Origin: Acidobacteriota bacterium
GTDB lineage: Bacteria > Acidobacteriota > Terriglobia > Terriglobales > Acidobacteriaceae
DNA length: 64,000 nt
Reading direction: 5' to 3'
Assembly: GCA_021805025.1 (NCBI GenBank)
Contig: JAJZGF010000004.1
Span: 24,820 to 88,819 of the forward strand
Below the pieces are notes generated by a model that ran no database searches, was not told where the DNA came from, and worked only from the letters and a program-made list of their open reading frames with translations. Numbering within the stretch: the first letter of the stretch is position 1; the number at the start of each line of letters is the position of its first letter. This document shows, one piece after another, positions 1 to 8,865 of this stretch. Position numbers and translations under genes: made by a program.

Positions 1-1
1 T

Positions 2-490
2 CAGATGCTCGCGATCGAACCCGGCACCACTCCTGCCGGTGTGATGAGCGCCTCGTACTATTTCCGCTTCTATCTGGCGCGGGCCCTGGACCATGCCGGC
101 ATGGCGGACGAATACCTCGCCTCCATCGCACCATGGCGCAAACTGCTGCCGCTGCACTTCAGCACATGGCCTGAGGTTCCCGGCGACACGCGCTCGGATT
201 CCCACGCATGGTCGGCACATCCCATCTACGACATGCTCACACTCGTCGCGGGCATCCAACCAGCCAGCCCCGGCTTTGCCACCGTGCGCGTTGCTCCGCA
301 CCTGGGCTCGCTGCCGGCGCTCACGGCCGGCTTTCCGCACCCTGAAGGCATGATCGAGGTAGACTACAAGAAACACGCAAGCGACCTGGACGCGACCGTA
401 ACTCTGCCCGGCAGCCTGACGGGCACTTTCGTCTTTCAAGGGCAAAGCTGGCCGCTCAAGCCAGGAGTCAACCGCATCCGGGCCCGGTAG
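2..490 (+). CDS. Alpha-L-rhamnosidase-like glycoside hydrolase (GH78 type), C-terminal part
   Basis: The gene is cut by the left edge; the frame is open from the first bases and stops with TAG at 488-490. The visible ~162 residues resemble the end of a GH78 alpha-L-rhamnosidase: the last helices of the (alpha/alpha)6 barrel with a TWPE...SDSHAWSAHP stretch, then a small beta-sandwich (VRVAPHLGSL...). Such enzymes remove terminal rhamnose from plant glycans or glycosides. The catalytic acid lies upstream of the window, so activity cannot be judged. A LacI-type regulator follows on the same strand, a common pairing for sugar catabolism. Other barrel hydrolases with the same C-terminal fold are possible. 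Confidence 0.7.
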   Translation, partial: QMLAIEPGTTPAGVMSASYYFRFYLARALDHAGMADEYLASIAPWRKLLPLHFSTWPEVPGDTRSDSHAWSAHPIYDMLTLVAGIQPASPGFATVRVAPHLGSLPALTAGFPHPEGMIEVDYKKHASDLDATVTLPGSLTGTFVFQGQSWPLKPGVNRIRAR

Positions 491-494
491 GGGT

Positions 495-510
495 GCCCCG
501 TTTCCGGGGC
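495..510 (+). terminator. Short GC hairpin after the rhamnosidase-like gene
   Basis: GCCCCG (495-500), loop TTTC, CGGGGC (505-510) lies five bases after the stop codon. There is no T-run, so this is only a possible terminator or 3' stabiliser. Confidence 0.3.
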
Positions 511-616
511 CGGCCAACAAGCCCCGTTCCGTTTCCCTCGCCGCGTTGGCAAATCGATGTATACCGCGGGAAAACCCTGTTTCCCGATCCCGGATAAACG
601 TGTTACAACTCCAAGC

Positions 617-1693
617 ATGGCAAAGGGGAAGGGTTCGACGCCACCGGGACATGTCAACCTGAGAATACTGGCCGAGCATCTTGAGCTTTCGCAGACCACG
701 GTGTCCCTGGTTCTGAACAACTCACCATCGGCCAAGTCCATACCGCAGGAGACGCGCAATCGCGTCATCGAGGCGGCGGCACGGCTGAACTACCGGCCCA
801 ACTACTTTGCCCGCTCTCTTCGGCAGAGCCGCTCGATGAGCGTGGGCGTGCTGGCCCCGGATTTGAGCGAAGGCTACTTTACCCGCGTGATGAGCGGCGT
901 GGTGCAGGAGCTGAGCCGCGCGCACTACTTCTACTTCACCGCCTGCCACGAATGGAAGCGCGAGTTGATCGAGCAGTATCCACGCATGTTGGTGGAGCGC
1001 GCCGTGGACGGTTTTCTGCTGCTGAATACTCCCGCCGACCAAATTGCCGTGCCGGTGCCCGTGGTGGCCATCTCAGCCCACAGCGCGGCGGAGAATGTCA
1101 CCAACATCGTGCTCGATCACCACAGTGCGGTGGAGCAGGCACTCAAGCACCTCTATCAGCTCGGCCACCGCCGTATCGCCTTCATGCGCGGACCGAAGGC
1201 GATTCCCGACTCGGACTACCGCTGGGAAAGCATTCAGCAGGTGGCGCGCGAGATGGGGCTGCGCATCGACACAGCGCATGTGACCCGCATTGATACGGCA
1301 AGCTGGTCTATGAAGGCCGGCTATCACCCCATGGCCCCTGAAATCGGCTACAAGTCGATGCAGGTGCTCCTCGAAAAGGCCCGCGACTTTACCGCCATCT
1401 TCTGCTTCAACGACATTGCCGCGATCGGCGCCATCCGCGCGCTCAAAGATGCCGGACTCTCGGTCCCCGGCGATGTCTCCGTTGTAGGTTTTGACGATAT
1501 TCTTTCCGCGGCCTACTACACGCCTTCTCTCACCACCGTGCGACAGCCCTTGTTTGAAATGGGTCAGCGGGGTGCGCAGGTGCTGCTGGAGCGAATCAGC
1601 GGGCAAGCTGATGGGCACCCCGCGGAAGTCATGATGACGCCTGAGCTCGTCGTCCGCGAGTCGACCGGCCTCGCGCCGGCCGCCCGGAGCTAA
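617..1693 (+). CDS. LacI-family transcriptional regulator
   Basis: A 358-residue repressor-type regulator. Residues 14-34 form the LacI helix-turn-helix (LAEHLELSQTTVSLVLN), followed by the hinge and a periplasmic-binding-protein-like sensor domain (SVGVLAPDLS..., ending VVGFDDI...LTTVRQP). It probably binds a sugar or oligosaccharide and regulates neighbouring carbohydrate genes such as the GH78-like gene upstream. I chose the ATG at 617 rather than an in-frame ATG at 557 because the family starts only a few residues before the HTH. No Shine-Dalgarno is visible. TACAAC (604-609), seven bases before the ATG, resembles a -10 box, so the mRNA may be leaderless. The ligand cannot be told from sequence. 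Confidence 0.9.
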   Translation: MAKGKGSTPPGHVNLRILAEHLELSQTTVSLVLNNSPSAKSIPQETRNRVIEAAARLNYRPNYFARSLRQSRSMSVGVLAPDLSEGYFTRVMSGVVQELSRAHYFYFTACHEWKRELIEQYPRMLVERAVDGFLLLNTPADQIAVPVPVVAISAHSAAENVTNIVLDHHSAVEQALKHLYQLGHRRIAFMRGPKAIPDSDYRWESIQQVAREMGLRIDTAHVTRIDTASWSMKAGYHPMAPEIGYKSMQVLLEKARDFTAIFCFNDIAAIGAIRALKDAGLSVPGDVSVVGFDDILSAAYYTPSLTTVRQPLFEMGQRGAQVLLERISGQADGHPAEVMMTPELVVRESTGLAPAARS

Positions 1694-1702
1694 TGCGCCG
1701 CC

Positions 1703-1909
1703 TCAGCCGCAGTAGGACTGAAACCAGCGGCTGATGTAAACCTGAGCGTGCGCTTCGCCGCAGTAGTGGCGCGCCTGAGGAGCACCGGCGGCCTCTTTCG
1801 TCCACTTGTACACCGTCAACTGCGTGTTGCTGCAATGGATCACGATCCACCGCACGGGATCATCGCTCTCTTCACCGCAAATCTCACACCGATAGATCGT
1901 ATCTATCAC
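1703..1909 (-). CDS. Small Cys-rich protein, zinc-binding-like (68 aa)
   Basis: A 68-residue protein starting at GTG 1909, with a good ribosome site (GGAGGT, seven bases upstream). It carries CEICGEE near the start and HYCGEAH near the end, a spacing that suggests a small zinc-ribbon-like fold. It lies 46 nt downstream of the homoserine dehydrogenase stop on the same strand, so the two may be co-transcribed. I do not recognise the family. The upstream extension of the frame into hom has no ribosome site and is not used. Confidence 0.55.
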   Translation of the reverse strand: MIDTIYRCEICGEESDDPVRWIVIHCSNTQLTVYKWTKEAAGAPQARHYCGEAHAQVYISRWFQSYCG

Positions 1910-1955
1910 CGATTGACCTCCGCATGCGCTTTCGCGCCTTGTCTGACCCGGCTTC

Positions 1956-3254
1956 CTATTCCAGCATTTGCAGATCCAGGGGCTGCTCCAGCAGGCAATC
2001 CATCTTCCCAATGCTGGCCAGCGCCCGCTTCAGCGCGGACGACTTGCACGGCTCCACGGTCACCACAAACGGCAATGCGCTTGCGGGATAGCCGGGCTTC
2101 TGCACAATGGCGCGAATGTTGATGCGCTCCCTGGCCAGCGCACCCGTAATCTCCGCCACAATACCTGGCCGGTCCGCCACCAGAAAGCGGATGTAATGCG
2201 GCACCTCGAACTCCGCGCCAACGCGCGCCGGAACTGAAGGGATGGCAACGCGGCGCGAACCGTGCGCCAGTGCCAGCAGGTCGCTGACCACGGCCACCGC
2301 GGTGGGATGCCCGCCGGCGCCGTGGCCGGACAACACCACGTCACCGCCGTAGTGCCCAGTGAGAATCACCATGTTCTCTGTGCCGCGCGACCACGCCAGC
2401 GGAGAACGCAGATCCACAAGCATGGGGCCTACCGTCGCCGCCACCACACCGCCTGTTTCCTCGGCACGCGCCACCTGGCGAATCGTGCAACCCAGGTCGC
2501 GCGCGTAACTAAAGTCCACGGCCGCCACCGCCGTGATGGGTCTGGGCACAATCTCTTCGGGGTCCACCACCACGCGCATCGCCAGCCGCATGAGAATGGC
2601 CAGCTTGGCGCGCGCATCAAAACCGCCGACGTCCTCGGTCGGGTCAGCCTCCGCATAGCCCTTGGCCTGCGCAGTCGCCAGCACAGCGGCATACTCCGCG
2701 CCCTCTTCCATCCTGCTCAGAATGAAGTTGCAGGTGCCGTTCAGAATGCCTTCCATGCGCAGGATGCGGTCGCCGGCCAGGCCCTGCTCCAGGCCCGGAA
2801 TCACCGGAATGCCGCCCGCCACAGCCGCGCCGTACTTCAGGTGGCCGCCCTGGGCTGCCGCCAGCCGCTCCAGCTCCACACCGTGATAGGCAATGAGCTT
2901 TTTGTTGGCCGTGACGACGCTCTTTCCGGCTTCCAGAGCGCGGCGGACCCAGTCCCCTGCCGGGTCAAGGCCGCCGGCCAGTTCCACCACAACATCGGCG
3001 TCAGACGCCAGCACGGCATCGGCGTCTTCGCTCCAGTTGACAGAGGCGGGAACCCAGTCCACCCGCTTGCGCGCCACATCGCGGTTGAAGATGTGCGCAA
3101 GCTCAAGCCCGTCCGGCTTTGACTCGACAAGAATCTTCGCAACAGAACTGCCCACAGTACCAAATCCAAACAATGCAATCCGCAACGGCCGCTCCTGGCG
3201 AGCCTCCTGCGCAGTGATTTTCGTGGCCGCTGGGGAAACCTTCTCATCAAGCAC
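1956..3254 (-). CDS. hom: Homoserine dehydrogenase
   Basis: Reduces aspartate semialdehyde to homoserine with NAD(P)H, the branch point to threonine, methionine and isoleucine. At 432 residues it matches the ACT-containing form. The Rossmann motif GFGTVG is at residues 30-35, the catalytic domain with GGIPVI...NGTCNFIL follows, and a C-terminal ACT domain (ADRPGIVAEITGAL) suggests feedback control by an amino acid. The start is GTG 3254: it has GAGGA seven bases upstream and gives the expected length. The longer frame to 3350 lacks a ribosome site. The gene stands alone apart from the small Cys-rich gene downstream, and is divergent from the secreted peptide gene at 3371. Confidence 0.93.
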   Translation of the reverse strand: MLDEKVSPAATKITAQEARQERPLRIALFGFGTVGSSVAKILVESKPDGLELAHIFNRDVARKRVDWVPASVNWSEDADAVLASDADVVVELAGGLDPAGDWVRRALEAGKSVVTANKKLIAYHGVELERLAAAQGGHLKYGAAVAGGIPVIPGLEQGLAGDRILRMEGILNGTCNFILSRMEEGAEYAAVLATAQAKGYAEADPTEDVGGFDARAKLAILMRLAMRVVVDPEEIVPRPITAVAAVDFSYARDLGCTIRQVARAEETGGVVAATVGPMLVDLRSPLAWSRGTENMVILTGHYGGDVVLSGHGAGGHPTAVAVVSDLLALAHGSRRVAIPSVPARVGAEFEVPHYIRFLVADRPGIVAEITGALARERINIRAIVQKPGYPASALPFVVTVEPCKSSALKRALASIGKMDCLLEQPLDLQMLE

Positions 3255-3370
3255 CGGGAGTTCCTCGTGTTTCAAGCTGGATGCGTGCAATAACCCGATG
3301 ATACCTGAAAGGCCGCGTGAAGACGGGCTGCGCGCATGTGCGCGGCGCACTCATGTAGCATCAAAACAGG

Positions 3371-3760
3371 ATGCGACGCAGCCTTGCCAGCCTGCTGATT
3401 CTCTTCTTTGGCCTGGGTCCGCTCACGGCGACCCTGCAGACCGGAGGAGAGTCGCGCTTGCCCGCCTGCTGTCGCCGCCACGGTGCGCATCACTGCGCCA
3501 TGTCGGACGCCATGCGGTCGCAGATGGCCGGGCCCGCATCGGACTCTACGCCGGCTTTCACCTCCCCGTCGCACTGCCCAAAGTATCCCGGCAGCGCCGT
3601 TGCAAGCCCTGGGTTAGGCCACGCACTTGCGGGCGCCGCACAGGCGTCGCCGAGTCCCGCGATGCAGACACTCTCCGCTCTTCCGCATCGCGCAGCGGCG
3701 CCCAGTCACGCCTTTGATTGCTGTGCCGGCCGCGGCCCTCCCGAACGCATCTCCCTCTGA
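3371..3760 (+). CDS. Secreted Cys/His-rich small protein of unknown function
   Basis: A 129-residue protein with a signal peptide (MRRSLASLLILFFGLGPL...). The mature part opens with a metal-ligand-like cluster (LPACCRRHGAHHCAM, about residues 30-44), continues in a low-complexity Ala/Pro/Ser region and ends with a CC pair. I recall similar short proteins beside TonB receptors in acidobacteria, but cannot name a family. A TonB-dependent receptor gene begins 132 nt downstream on the same strand. Binding of copper or another soft metal is a guess from the Cys/His pattern. The ATG lacks a normal spaced Shine-Dalgarno (ACAGG touches it). Confidence 0.6.
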   Translation: MRRSLASLLILFFGLGPLTATLQTGGESRLPACCRRHGAHHCAMSDAMRSQMAGPASDSTPAFTSPSHCPKYPGSAVASPGLGHALAGAAQASPSPAMQTLSALPHRAAAPSHAFDCCAGRGPPERISL

Positions 3761-3892
3761 AGTCCTGTAAAGACCGCGCCGTTCCTATGCCGGCGGCGCG
3801 ACCCCTCTATTGCATTGCACAGATCGCTGCTGCCTGAGCCGGCGCGGCCTGCTGTGCACTCTTCACCTTTGCCATGTCTTGAAAAGGTATCG

Positions 3893-6190
3893 ATGCGTCA
3901 CTTCCGATTGGCTTTCGCCTGCACGCTGTTCGTCTCGGCCGCCGCATGGGCCACCGTCTTCGCCACGGTGCATGGCGTCGTGCACGATCCCCAGCACCGT
4001 CCGATCACGGGCGCACAGGTTATGCTGCAGGCTGCCGATTCAGACTTCGCACTCCACGCCGTGACAGACACACGCGGCGAGTTTGACATGCCGCAGACGC
4101 CCATCGGCATCTATCGCCTGTACATCAAGGCTCCCGGCTTCGCAGACTCTTCCCAGCCAATCACCATCGCCTCCGGCACCAACCCAGTGCTGCACATTCC
4201 GCTTGAGCTGGCCACAACCGCGGAATCCGTCATGGTGCAGGCCGCCGCAAACTCTATCGCCACCGATTCGGTCACGCCAACCACGCTCATCAGCCGCCAG
4301 CAGATCGATCAAACACCCGGCGCCAACCGCACCATCGGCATGGAGATGATTACCGACTATGTGCCCGGCGCCTACATGACCCACAACATGCTCCATATGC
4401 GCGGCGGCCATCAGACCAGTTGGCTCATCGACGGTGTCTCCATCCCGAACACCAAAATCGACTCCAACGTCGGCCCGCAAATCGACCCCAAAGACATTGA
4501 CCAGCTGGAGACGCAGCGGGGCAGTTATGCGGCCGACATCGGCGACCGCACCTATGGCGCATTCAATGTGCTGCCGCGCAACGGCTTTGAGCGCAACCGC
4601 GACGCGGAGCTGCTGCTGACCGGCGGCAACCTGTACTTCGGTGAGGCACAGCTCTCGCTCGGCGATCACTCCGCGCGCACAGCATGGTACGCCAGCCTCA
4701 CCGGCTCGCGCTCCAACTACGGACTGGAAACGCCCATCGCCGCCATCGCCCACGACGCCACCAACTCCGAAAGTGGATTTCTTTCGCTCATCCGCAACCA
4801 GTCGCCCAAGGATCAGCTCAGGCTCGACGCGCAATTTCGCCAGGACTACTTTCAGGTTCCCTACGACCCCAATCCCAATGACTGGGAGCAGACGTCGAAC
4901 TACTACAACTCGTACGGCCTGCGCGATGGGCAAACGGAGCGTGACTCCTTCGTGATTGCCAACTGGGTGCGCACGCTCTCGCCCACGGCCCAGCTCCAGG
5001 TCGCGCCTTTCTACCACTTCAATCAGGCCGCATACGACGCATCGCCGGCCGACATGCCCGCTGCAACAACCTGGTACCAGTCGTCGAACTACGCAGGCGC
5101 ACAGGCCGATCTCCACGCCGACGCCGGCCCCAACAGCTTTTCCGGCGGCCTCTATTCCTTTTTCCAGGCAGAGAATGACCTCTACGGCCTGCGCGTGAAC
5201 AGCCGAAGCAGTTCTGCAGCAAGCGTGCCCAACACCTCCGCGAGTGCCAACGCGGGGTTGGTCGAGTTCCACTTCTCAGATCACCTGCGTGTCAACCAGT
5301 TCATCACCCTGCTCGGCGGCATGCGCATCTCCAACTACCACGGCGGATACACGGAGAACGCAGCCTATCCGCGTATCGGCGCAACTGTTGAAATTCCGCG
5401 CCTCCACTGGGTTCTGCGCGGCTTCTACGGCCACTTCTTTCAGCCCGCGCCGGTCGAAACCGTCTCCAGCGCGTTCCTCAACTACGTCACAATCCAGCCC
5501 GGTCAGAACACCTTCGTGCCGCTGCCTTCCGAACGCGACGAGGAGGACCAATTCGGCATACAGATCCCGTGGAAGGGTTGGATGGTCGACATCGACACCT
5601 TCAAGAACCGCGTCAACAATTACCTTGACCACGCCGACGTCGGCGAGTCGAACATCTACTTCCCCATTGCCGTCGATGGGGCGCTGATTCGCGCCTGGGA
5701 GATGACGCTCAGCTCGCCGCAGTTGGGGCGTCTCGGCCAGTTCCATCTCGCCTACTCGAACCAGATTGCCGAGCAGCGCGGCAACGTGATCGGAGGTTTC
5801 GCCTGCAGCACTCCCAATGACCCGGCCTGCAATCTCGGCCCCAATTACATTCCGCTGGATCATGACCAGCGCAATACGCTCAACACGGGATTCACGGCCA
5901 ACCTGCCGCTGCGAGCCTGGTTCGCGACCAACGTCTACTACGGCTCCGGCTTCGCAAATGGCCTGGCGGGCGCACATGTAGGGCCTTACAACGGGCCCTA
6001 TCTCCCCGTCCACACCACTTTTGACGTATCGGCAGGGCGCAGCCTGGGCGAAAAGTGGAGGTTCTCAGCAAGCGCGATCAATGTGACGAATCATCGCGTG
6101 CTGATGGACAACTCCATCACGCTGGGCGGCTTTCACTACAACGATCCGCGTATGTTCGTTGCAGAGGCGCGTTACCGGCTTCACTTCTGA
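3893..6190 (+). CDS. TonB-dependent receptor with N-terminal carboxypeptidase-regulatory-like domain
   Basis: A 765-residue outer-membrane receptor that would import a scarce ligand using TonB energy. A signal peptide (about residues 1-22) is followed by a carboxypeptidase-regulatory-like beta-sandwich (VHGVVHDPQHRPITGAQV), then the plug (RGGHQTSWLIDGVSIPNTKI...) and a long 22-strand-type barrel ending in the aromatic-rich ...AEARYRLHF with terminal Phe, as expected for BAM-inserted barrels. The start at 3893 has AAAAGGT five bases upstream and places the signal peptide at the N-terminus. No TonB box is obvious. The neighbouring Cys/His-rich secreted peptide hints at a metal or metal-complex ligand, but this is inference. 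Confidence 0.85.
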   Translation: MRHFRLAFACTLFVSAAAWATVFATVHGVVHDPQHRPITGAQVMLQAADSDFALHAVTDTRGEFDMPQTPIGIYRLYIKAPGFADSSQPITIASGTNPVLHIPLELATTAESVMVQAAANSIATDSVTPTTLISRQQIDQTPGANRTIGMEMITDYVPGAYMTHNMLHMRGGHQTSWLIDGVSIPNTKIDSNVGPQIDPKDIDQLETQRGSYAADIGDRTYGAFNVLPRNGFERNRDAELLLTGGNLYFGEAQLSLGDHSARTAWYASLTGSRSNYGLETPIAAIAHDATNSESGFLSLIRNQSPKDQLRLDAQFRQDYFQVPYDPNPNDWEQTSNYYNSYGLRDGQTERDSFVIANWVRTLSPTAQLQVAPFYHFNQAAYDASPADMPAATTWYQSSNYAGAQADLHADAGPNSFSGGLYSFFQAENDLYGLRVNSRSSSAASVPNTSASANAGLVEFHFSDHLRVNQFITLLGGMRISNYHGGYTENAAYPRIGATVEIPRLHWVLRGFYGHFFQPAPVETVSSAFLNYVTIQPGQNTFVPLPSERDEEDQFGIQIPWKGWMVDIDTFKNRVNNYLDHADVGESNIYFPIAVDGALIRAWEMTLSSPQLGRLGQFHLAYSNQIAEQRGNVIGGFACSTPNDPACNLGPNYIPLDHDQRNTLNTGFTANLPLRAWFATNVYYGSGFANGLAGAHVGPYNGPYLPVHTTFDVSAGRSLGEKWRFSASAINVTNHRVLMDNSITLGGFHYNDPRMFVAEARYRLHF

Positions 6191-6224
6191 AACATGCACT
6201 CGCGCTGGAGAGGTCAAACCCGGC

Positions 6225-6944
6225 TCAGGACGCGACCTCAAACAATCCCGGCATCACCGCGCCCGCCTTACCTTCCACCACCTGTGTAAATGCCGAGGCG
6301 TTCAGCGGCGGTTCGGGGCCAATGTACACCGTGCGCGCGCCGTGCTGGCGCGCCCAGTGTACAAAGCTTGCAGCGGGATACACCGACCCCGATGTGCCCA
6401 CGACGAGCATCAGCGTGGCCCGCGCAATCTCATCCTGAATGCGCTCCATTTCCAACGGGATCTCACCGAAGAAAACGATATGCGGACGCAGCCTTCCGCC
6501 GCAGGCACAGCGGCCCACTTCGTCCAGGCTCTTGTAGAGGGCGTGATCCTCGACCGGCAGGCGCCCGCACTCCCGCTCGCAGCGCGACCTGGCCAACTCG
6601 CCATGCATGTGGACCAGGCGCACGGAACCTGCGCGTTCGTGCAGGTCGTCGACATTTTGCGTGCAGAGAAAGAAGCGGTCCCCAAGCTGAGCTTCGAGAT
6701 CTGCCAGCGCAAGGTGCCCTGGATTGGGCTGGGCCTTTGCGCCGGCTGCGCGCCGCGTCGAATAGAACGCCCACACCTCAGCCGGGTTACGTCGCCACGC
6801 GTCCGGCGTGCAGACATCCTCCACGCGATAGCCGGCCCATAGGCCATCCTCCGCGCGAAAGGTGGGCAACCCGCTCTCCGCGCTGATGCCTGCGCCGGTC
6901 AAGACAAACACTTGATCGCTGGGTGCAATCAGAATCCCTGCCAC
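6225..6944 (-). CDS. cobB: Sir2-family NAD-dependent protein deacylase
   Basis: A 239-residue sirtuin that removes acyl groups from lysine using NAD+. NAD-binding GAGISAESGLPTFR, TQNVDDLH and the catalytic-His motif HMHGEL are all present. Zinc-type cysteines occur as CEREC and CAC. The sequence AFYSTRR supplies the Tyr-x-x-Arg pair of class III sirtuins, which prefer succinyl/malonyl-lysine, so desuccinylase activity is likely. The start is GTG 6944, with AGGGAG seven bases upstream. It lies 31 nt downstream of the quinone oxidoreductase gene and is probably co-transcribed with it. Confidence 0.92.
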   Translation of the reverse strand: MAGILIAPSDQVFVLTGAGISAESGLPTFRAEDGLWAGYRVEDVCTPDAWRRNPAEVWAFYSTRRAAGAKAQPNPGHLALADLEAQLGDRFFLCTQNVDDLHERAGSVRLVHMHGELARSRCERECGRLPVEDHALYKSLDEVGRCACGGRLRPHIVFFGEIPLEMERIQDEIARATLMLVVGTSGSVYPAASFVHWARQHGARTVYIGPEPPLNASAFTQVVEGKAGAVMPGLFEVAS

Positions 6945-6975
6945 GGCGCCGCTCCCTGATCTCCGATGCGCACTT

Positions 6976-7944
6976 TCACGGCTCCAGGAGAATCTTCCCT
7001 GTCGTCTTGCGGGCTTCCATATCGATCTGCGCCTGCGCCGCCTGAGCCAGCGGATACATGAATTCCGTGCGCAGCTTCAGCTCGCCGGTCGCAGCCCAGT
7101 CCAGCACTTTGCCCGCGCGCCATTCGAGCTCTGTCCGCGAGGCGATATAGTGCCAGAGCGTGGGCCGTGTGATGAACAACGAGCCCTTGCTGCTGAGGTG
7201 GATCAGATCAAAAGCCGGCACCGGCCCGCTGGAAGCGCCAAACAGCGCCAGCAGTCCGCGCGGACGCAGGCAGTTCAGGCTCTGGTCAAAGGTTGTCTTG
7301 CCCACAGAGTCGTACACCACATCCACACCTTTGCCGCCGGTCAGCCGCTTCACTTCCGTCTCAAAGTCCTGCTCGGCATAAAGAATCACATCGGAGGCGC
7401 CTGCCTCGCGCGAGAGCTCGGCCTTGTCCTTTGTGGATACCGTGGTGATGACGCGCGCGCCGAGCCGTGCCGCCATCTGCGTAAGCAGCAGGCCGACGCC
7501 GCCCGCCCCGGCATGAACCAGTGCCGTCTCGCCCGCCTTCAGCGGATACGTCGAATAGGCGAGGTAGTGCGCTGTCATGCCTTGCAGCATGGCTGCCGCT
7601 GCCTGCTCTGGAGCCAGTCGGGATGGAACCTTGACCAGCTGCGCCGCCGGGACCAGCGCGTACTCCGCATAACTTCCCTGCACGCTCACAGAAGCTACGA
7701 GATCTCCTTCTTCAAAGCCGGTCACTCCGTGGCCCAGCTTCTCCACGGTGCCCGCGGCCTCGCTGCCGGGAATCAGCGGCATCGTCGCCTTGTAGATTCC
7801 CTTGCGAAAATAAATCTCTATAAAGTTGACGCCGACGGCTTCTACGCGGATCAACACCTGCCCAGGTCCCGGCTCGGGAATGGGCAACTCGGCCAATTGG
7901 AGAACTTCCGGCCCGCCTGTTGAGTGAATTTGAATGGCTTTCAT
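6976..7944 (-). CDS. NADPH:quinone oxidoreductase (zinc-free medium-chain reductase, QOR type)
   Basis: A 322-residue soluble oxidoreductase of the quinone-reductase branch of the medium-chain dehydrogenase/reductase family. It has a GroES-like N-terminal domain (NFIEIYFRKG) and a Rossmann domain (HAGAGGVGLLLTQ) that binds NADPH, and lacks the zinc ligands of alcohol dehydrogenases. It probably reduces quinones or electrophilic enones. The start is ATG 7944 (MKAIQIHSTGGPE), where the family begins; the longer frame is not supported. The sirtuin gene follows after 31 nt. Confidence 0.88.
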   Translation of the reverse strand: MKAIQIHSTGGPEVLQLAELPIPEPGPGQVLIRVEAVGVNFIEIYFRKGIYKATMPLIPGSEAAGTVEKLGHGVTGFEEGDLVASVSVQGSYAEYALVPAAQLVKVPSRLAPEQAAAAMLQGMTAHYLAYSTYPLKAGETALVHAGAGGVGLLLTQMAARLGARVITTVSTKDKAELSREAGASDVILYAEQDFETEVKRLTGGKGVDVVYDSVGKTTFDQSLNCLRPRGLLALFGASSGPVPAFDLIHLSSKGSLFITRPTLWHYIASRTELEWRAGKVLDWAATGELKLRTEFMYPLAQAAQAQIDMEARKTTGKILLEP

Positions 7945-8091
7945 ACCACGGCAAGGATGCACCCAAAGGCCGGGCGACCGCAAGGGAATGTGACAGCCGG
8001 GTTGCAAGGCAGTCTGAAGCGGAGCCGGCTGACGCTGGTTTGCACGGCCCTTGCGCCCAAACTCCGGGCCTGAAATGATGATGGGAAGAGA

Positions 8092-8733
8092 ATGCCGGAA
8101 CTGGTACAGATCGGTGTTCCGCCCCCGCAGCCTTCGGTCCCGCTTGCTGCCAGGCCTCGCGCCGTCGTCCTGTGGTTACAGGTGATCACCCTGGGATGGA
8201 TGCTGGTGGAGTTCGGCATCTCCGCGTATGCGGCCGTGTCGGCGCACAGCCCGGCGATGCTGGCCTTCGGTTCCGACAGCCTGGTAGAGCTGCTATCCGC
8301 CGCCGTTGTGCTCCTGCAGTGGATCCCCAGCATACCCATCTCGGAAAAGAGGGCACACCGAACCGCCGGAGTTCTGCTTTGCGTGTTGGCCTGTGTGGTC
8401 GCGGGGATTGCCGCGGGCGCCATCGCTCTTCAAGTGCGACCTGAAACCAGCAGCGCTGGTATTGGCATTACGATCGCTGCGCTGATCGCAATGCCGGTCC
8501 TGGCCCATCTCAAGCGGCGGGAGGCTCGCCGCAGCAACAATGCAGCCCTGGCCGCCGATGCGGTGCAATCCGCCACCTGCGCTTACATTGCGCTCATCAC
8601 GCTGGCCGGCCTCGCGGTCCGTGCAGCGTTCCATGTCGCATGGTTCGATCCGGTTGCCGCATTGGCGGCCACACCCATTCTCGTTCAAGAAGGCAAACGG
8701 GCCTGGCAGGGCCAAGGTTGCGGATGCTGCTGA
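8092..8733 (+). CDS. Cation-diffusion-facilitator-like membrane protein
   Basis: A 213-residue protein with about five or six transmembrane segments. GSDSLVELLSA near residue 61 and AADAVQSATCAY near residue 155 resemble the two metal-site helices of CDF (zinc/cobalt/iron efflux) transporters. It stops after the membrane domain: the usual C-terminal cytoplasmic dimerisation domain is absent, and the chain ends in CGCC. It may be a minimal divergent CDF transporter, or a related protein with another cargo. A GAAGAGA stretch sits just before the ATG. Convergent with the GT2 gene. Confidence 0.65.
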   Translation: MPELVQIGVPPPQPSVPLAARPRAVVLWLQVITLGWMLVEFGISAYAAVSAHSPAMLAFGSDSLVELLSAAVVLLQWIPSIPISEKRAHRTAGVLLCVLACVVAGIAAGAIALQVRPETSSAGIGITIAALIAMPVLAHLKRREARRSNNAALAADAVQSATCAYIALITLAGLAVRAAFHVAWFDPVAALAATPILVQEGKRAWQGQGCGCC

Positions 8734-8815
8734 CGGCCTGATATTCAAACTGCGCCACAGCCCTGACCTGAGCCCGGGAGTGGTCTGCCGCGCGCGGCAC
8801 TCGCAGAAACACAAA

Positions 8816-8842
8816 CCCCGCCTGGACTCGTTCCAGACGGGG
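8816..8842 (-). terminator. Intrinsic-type terminator of the GT2 gene
   Basis: CCCCG-C-CTGG, 7-nt loop, CCAG-A-CGGGG forms a nine-pair stem with one mismatch, in the gap between convergent genes. Read on the minus strand, the stem is followed by GTTTGTGTTTCT, which suits termination of the glycosyltransferase transcript. Confidence 0.5.
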
Positions 8843-8865
8843 CTTGGAGCTTGCCGGGATGCGGG

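Noticed and set aside
3255..3370. Riboswitch or attenuator before hom
   Set aside because: A GCGC-rich stem can be drawn, but no terminator T-run, leader peptide or known riboswitch motif is visible.
3776..3800. GCGCCG...CGGCGC hairpin between the secreted peptide and the TonB receptor genes
   Set aside because: The 6-bp stem has a 12-base loop and no T-run, so it is too weak to call a terminator or cobalamin/metal riboswitch.
4040..5272. 410-residue minus-strand frame inside the TonB receptor
   Set aside because: Cys/Val-rich shadow frame without recognisable motifs; the plus strand codes for an intact receptor.
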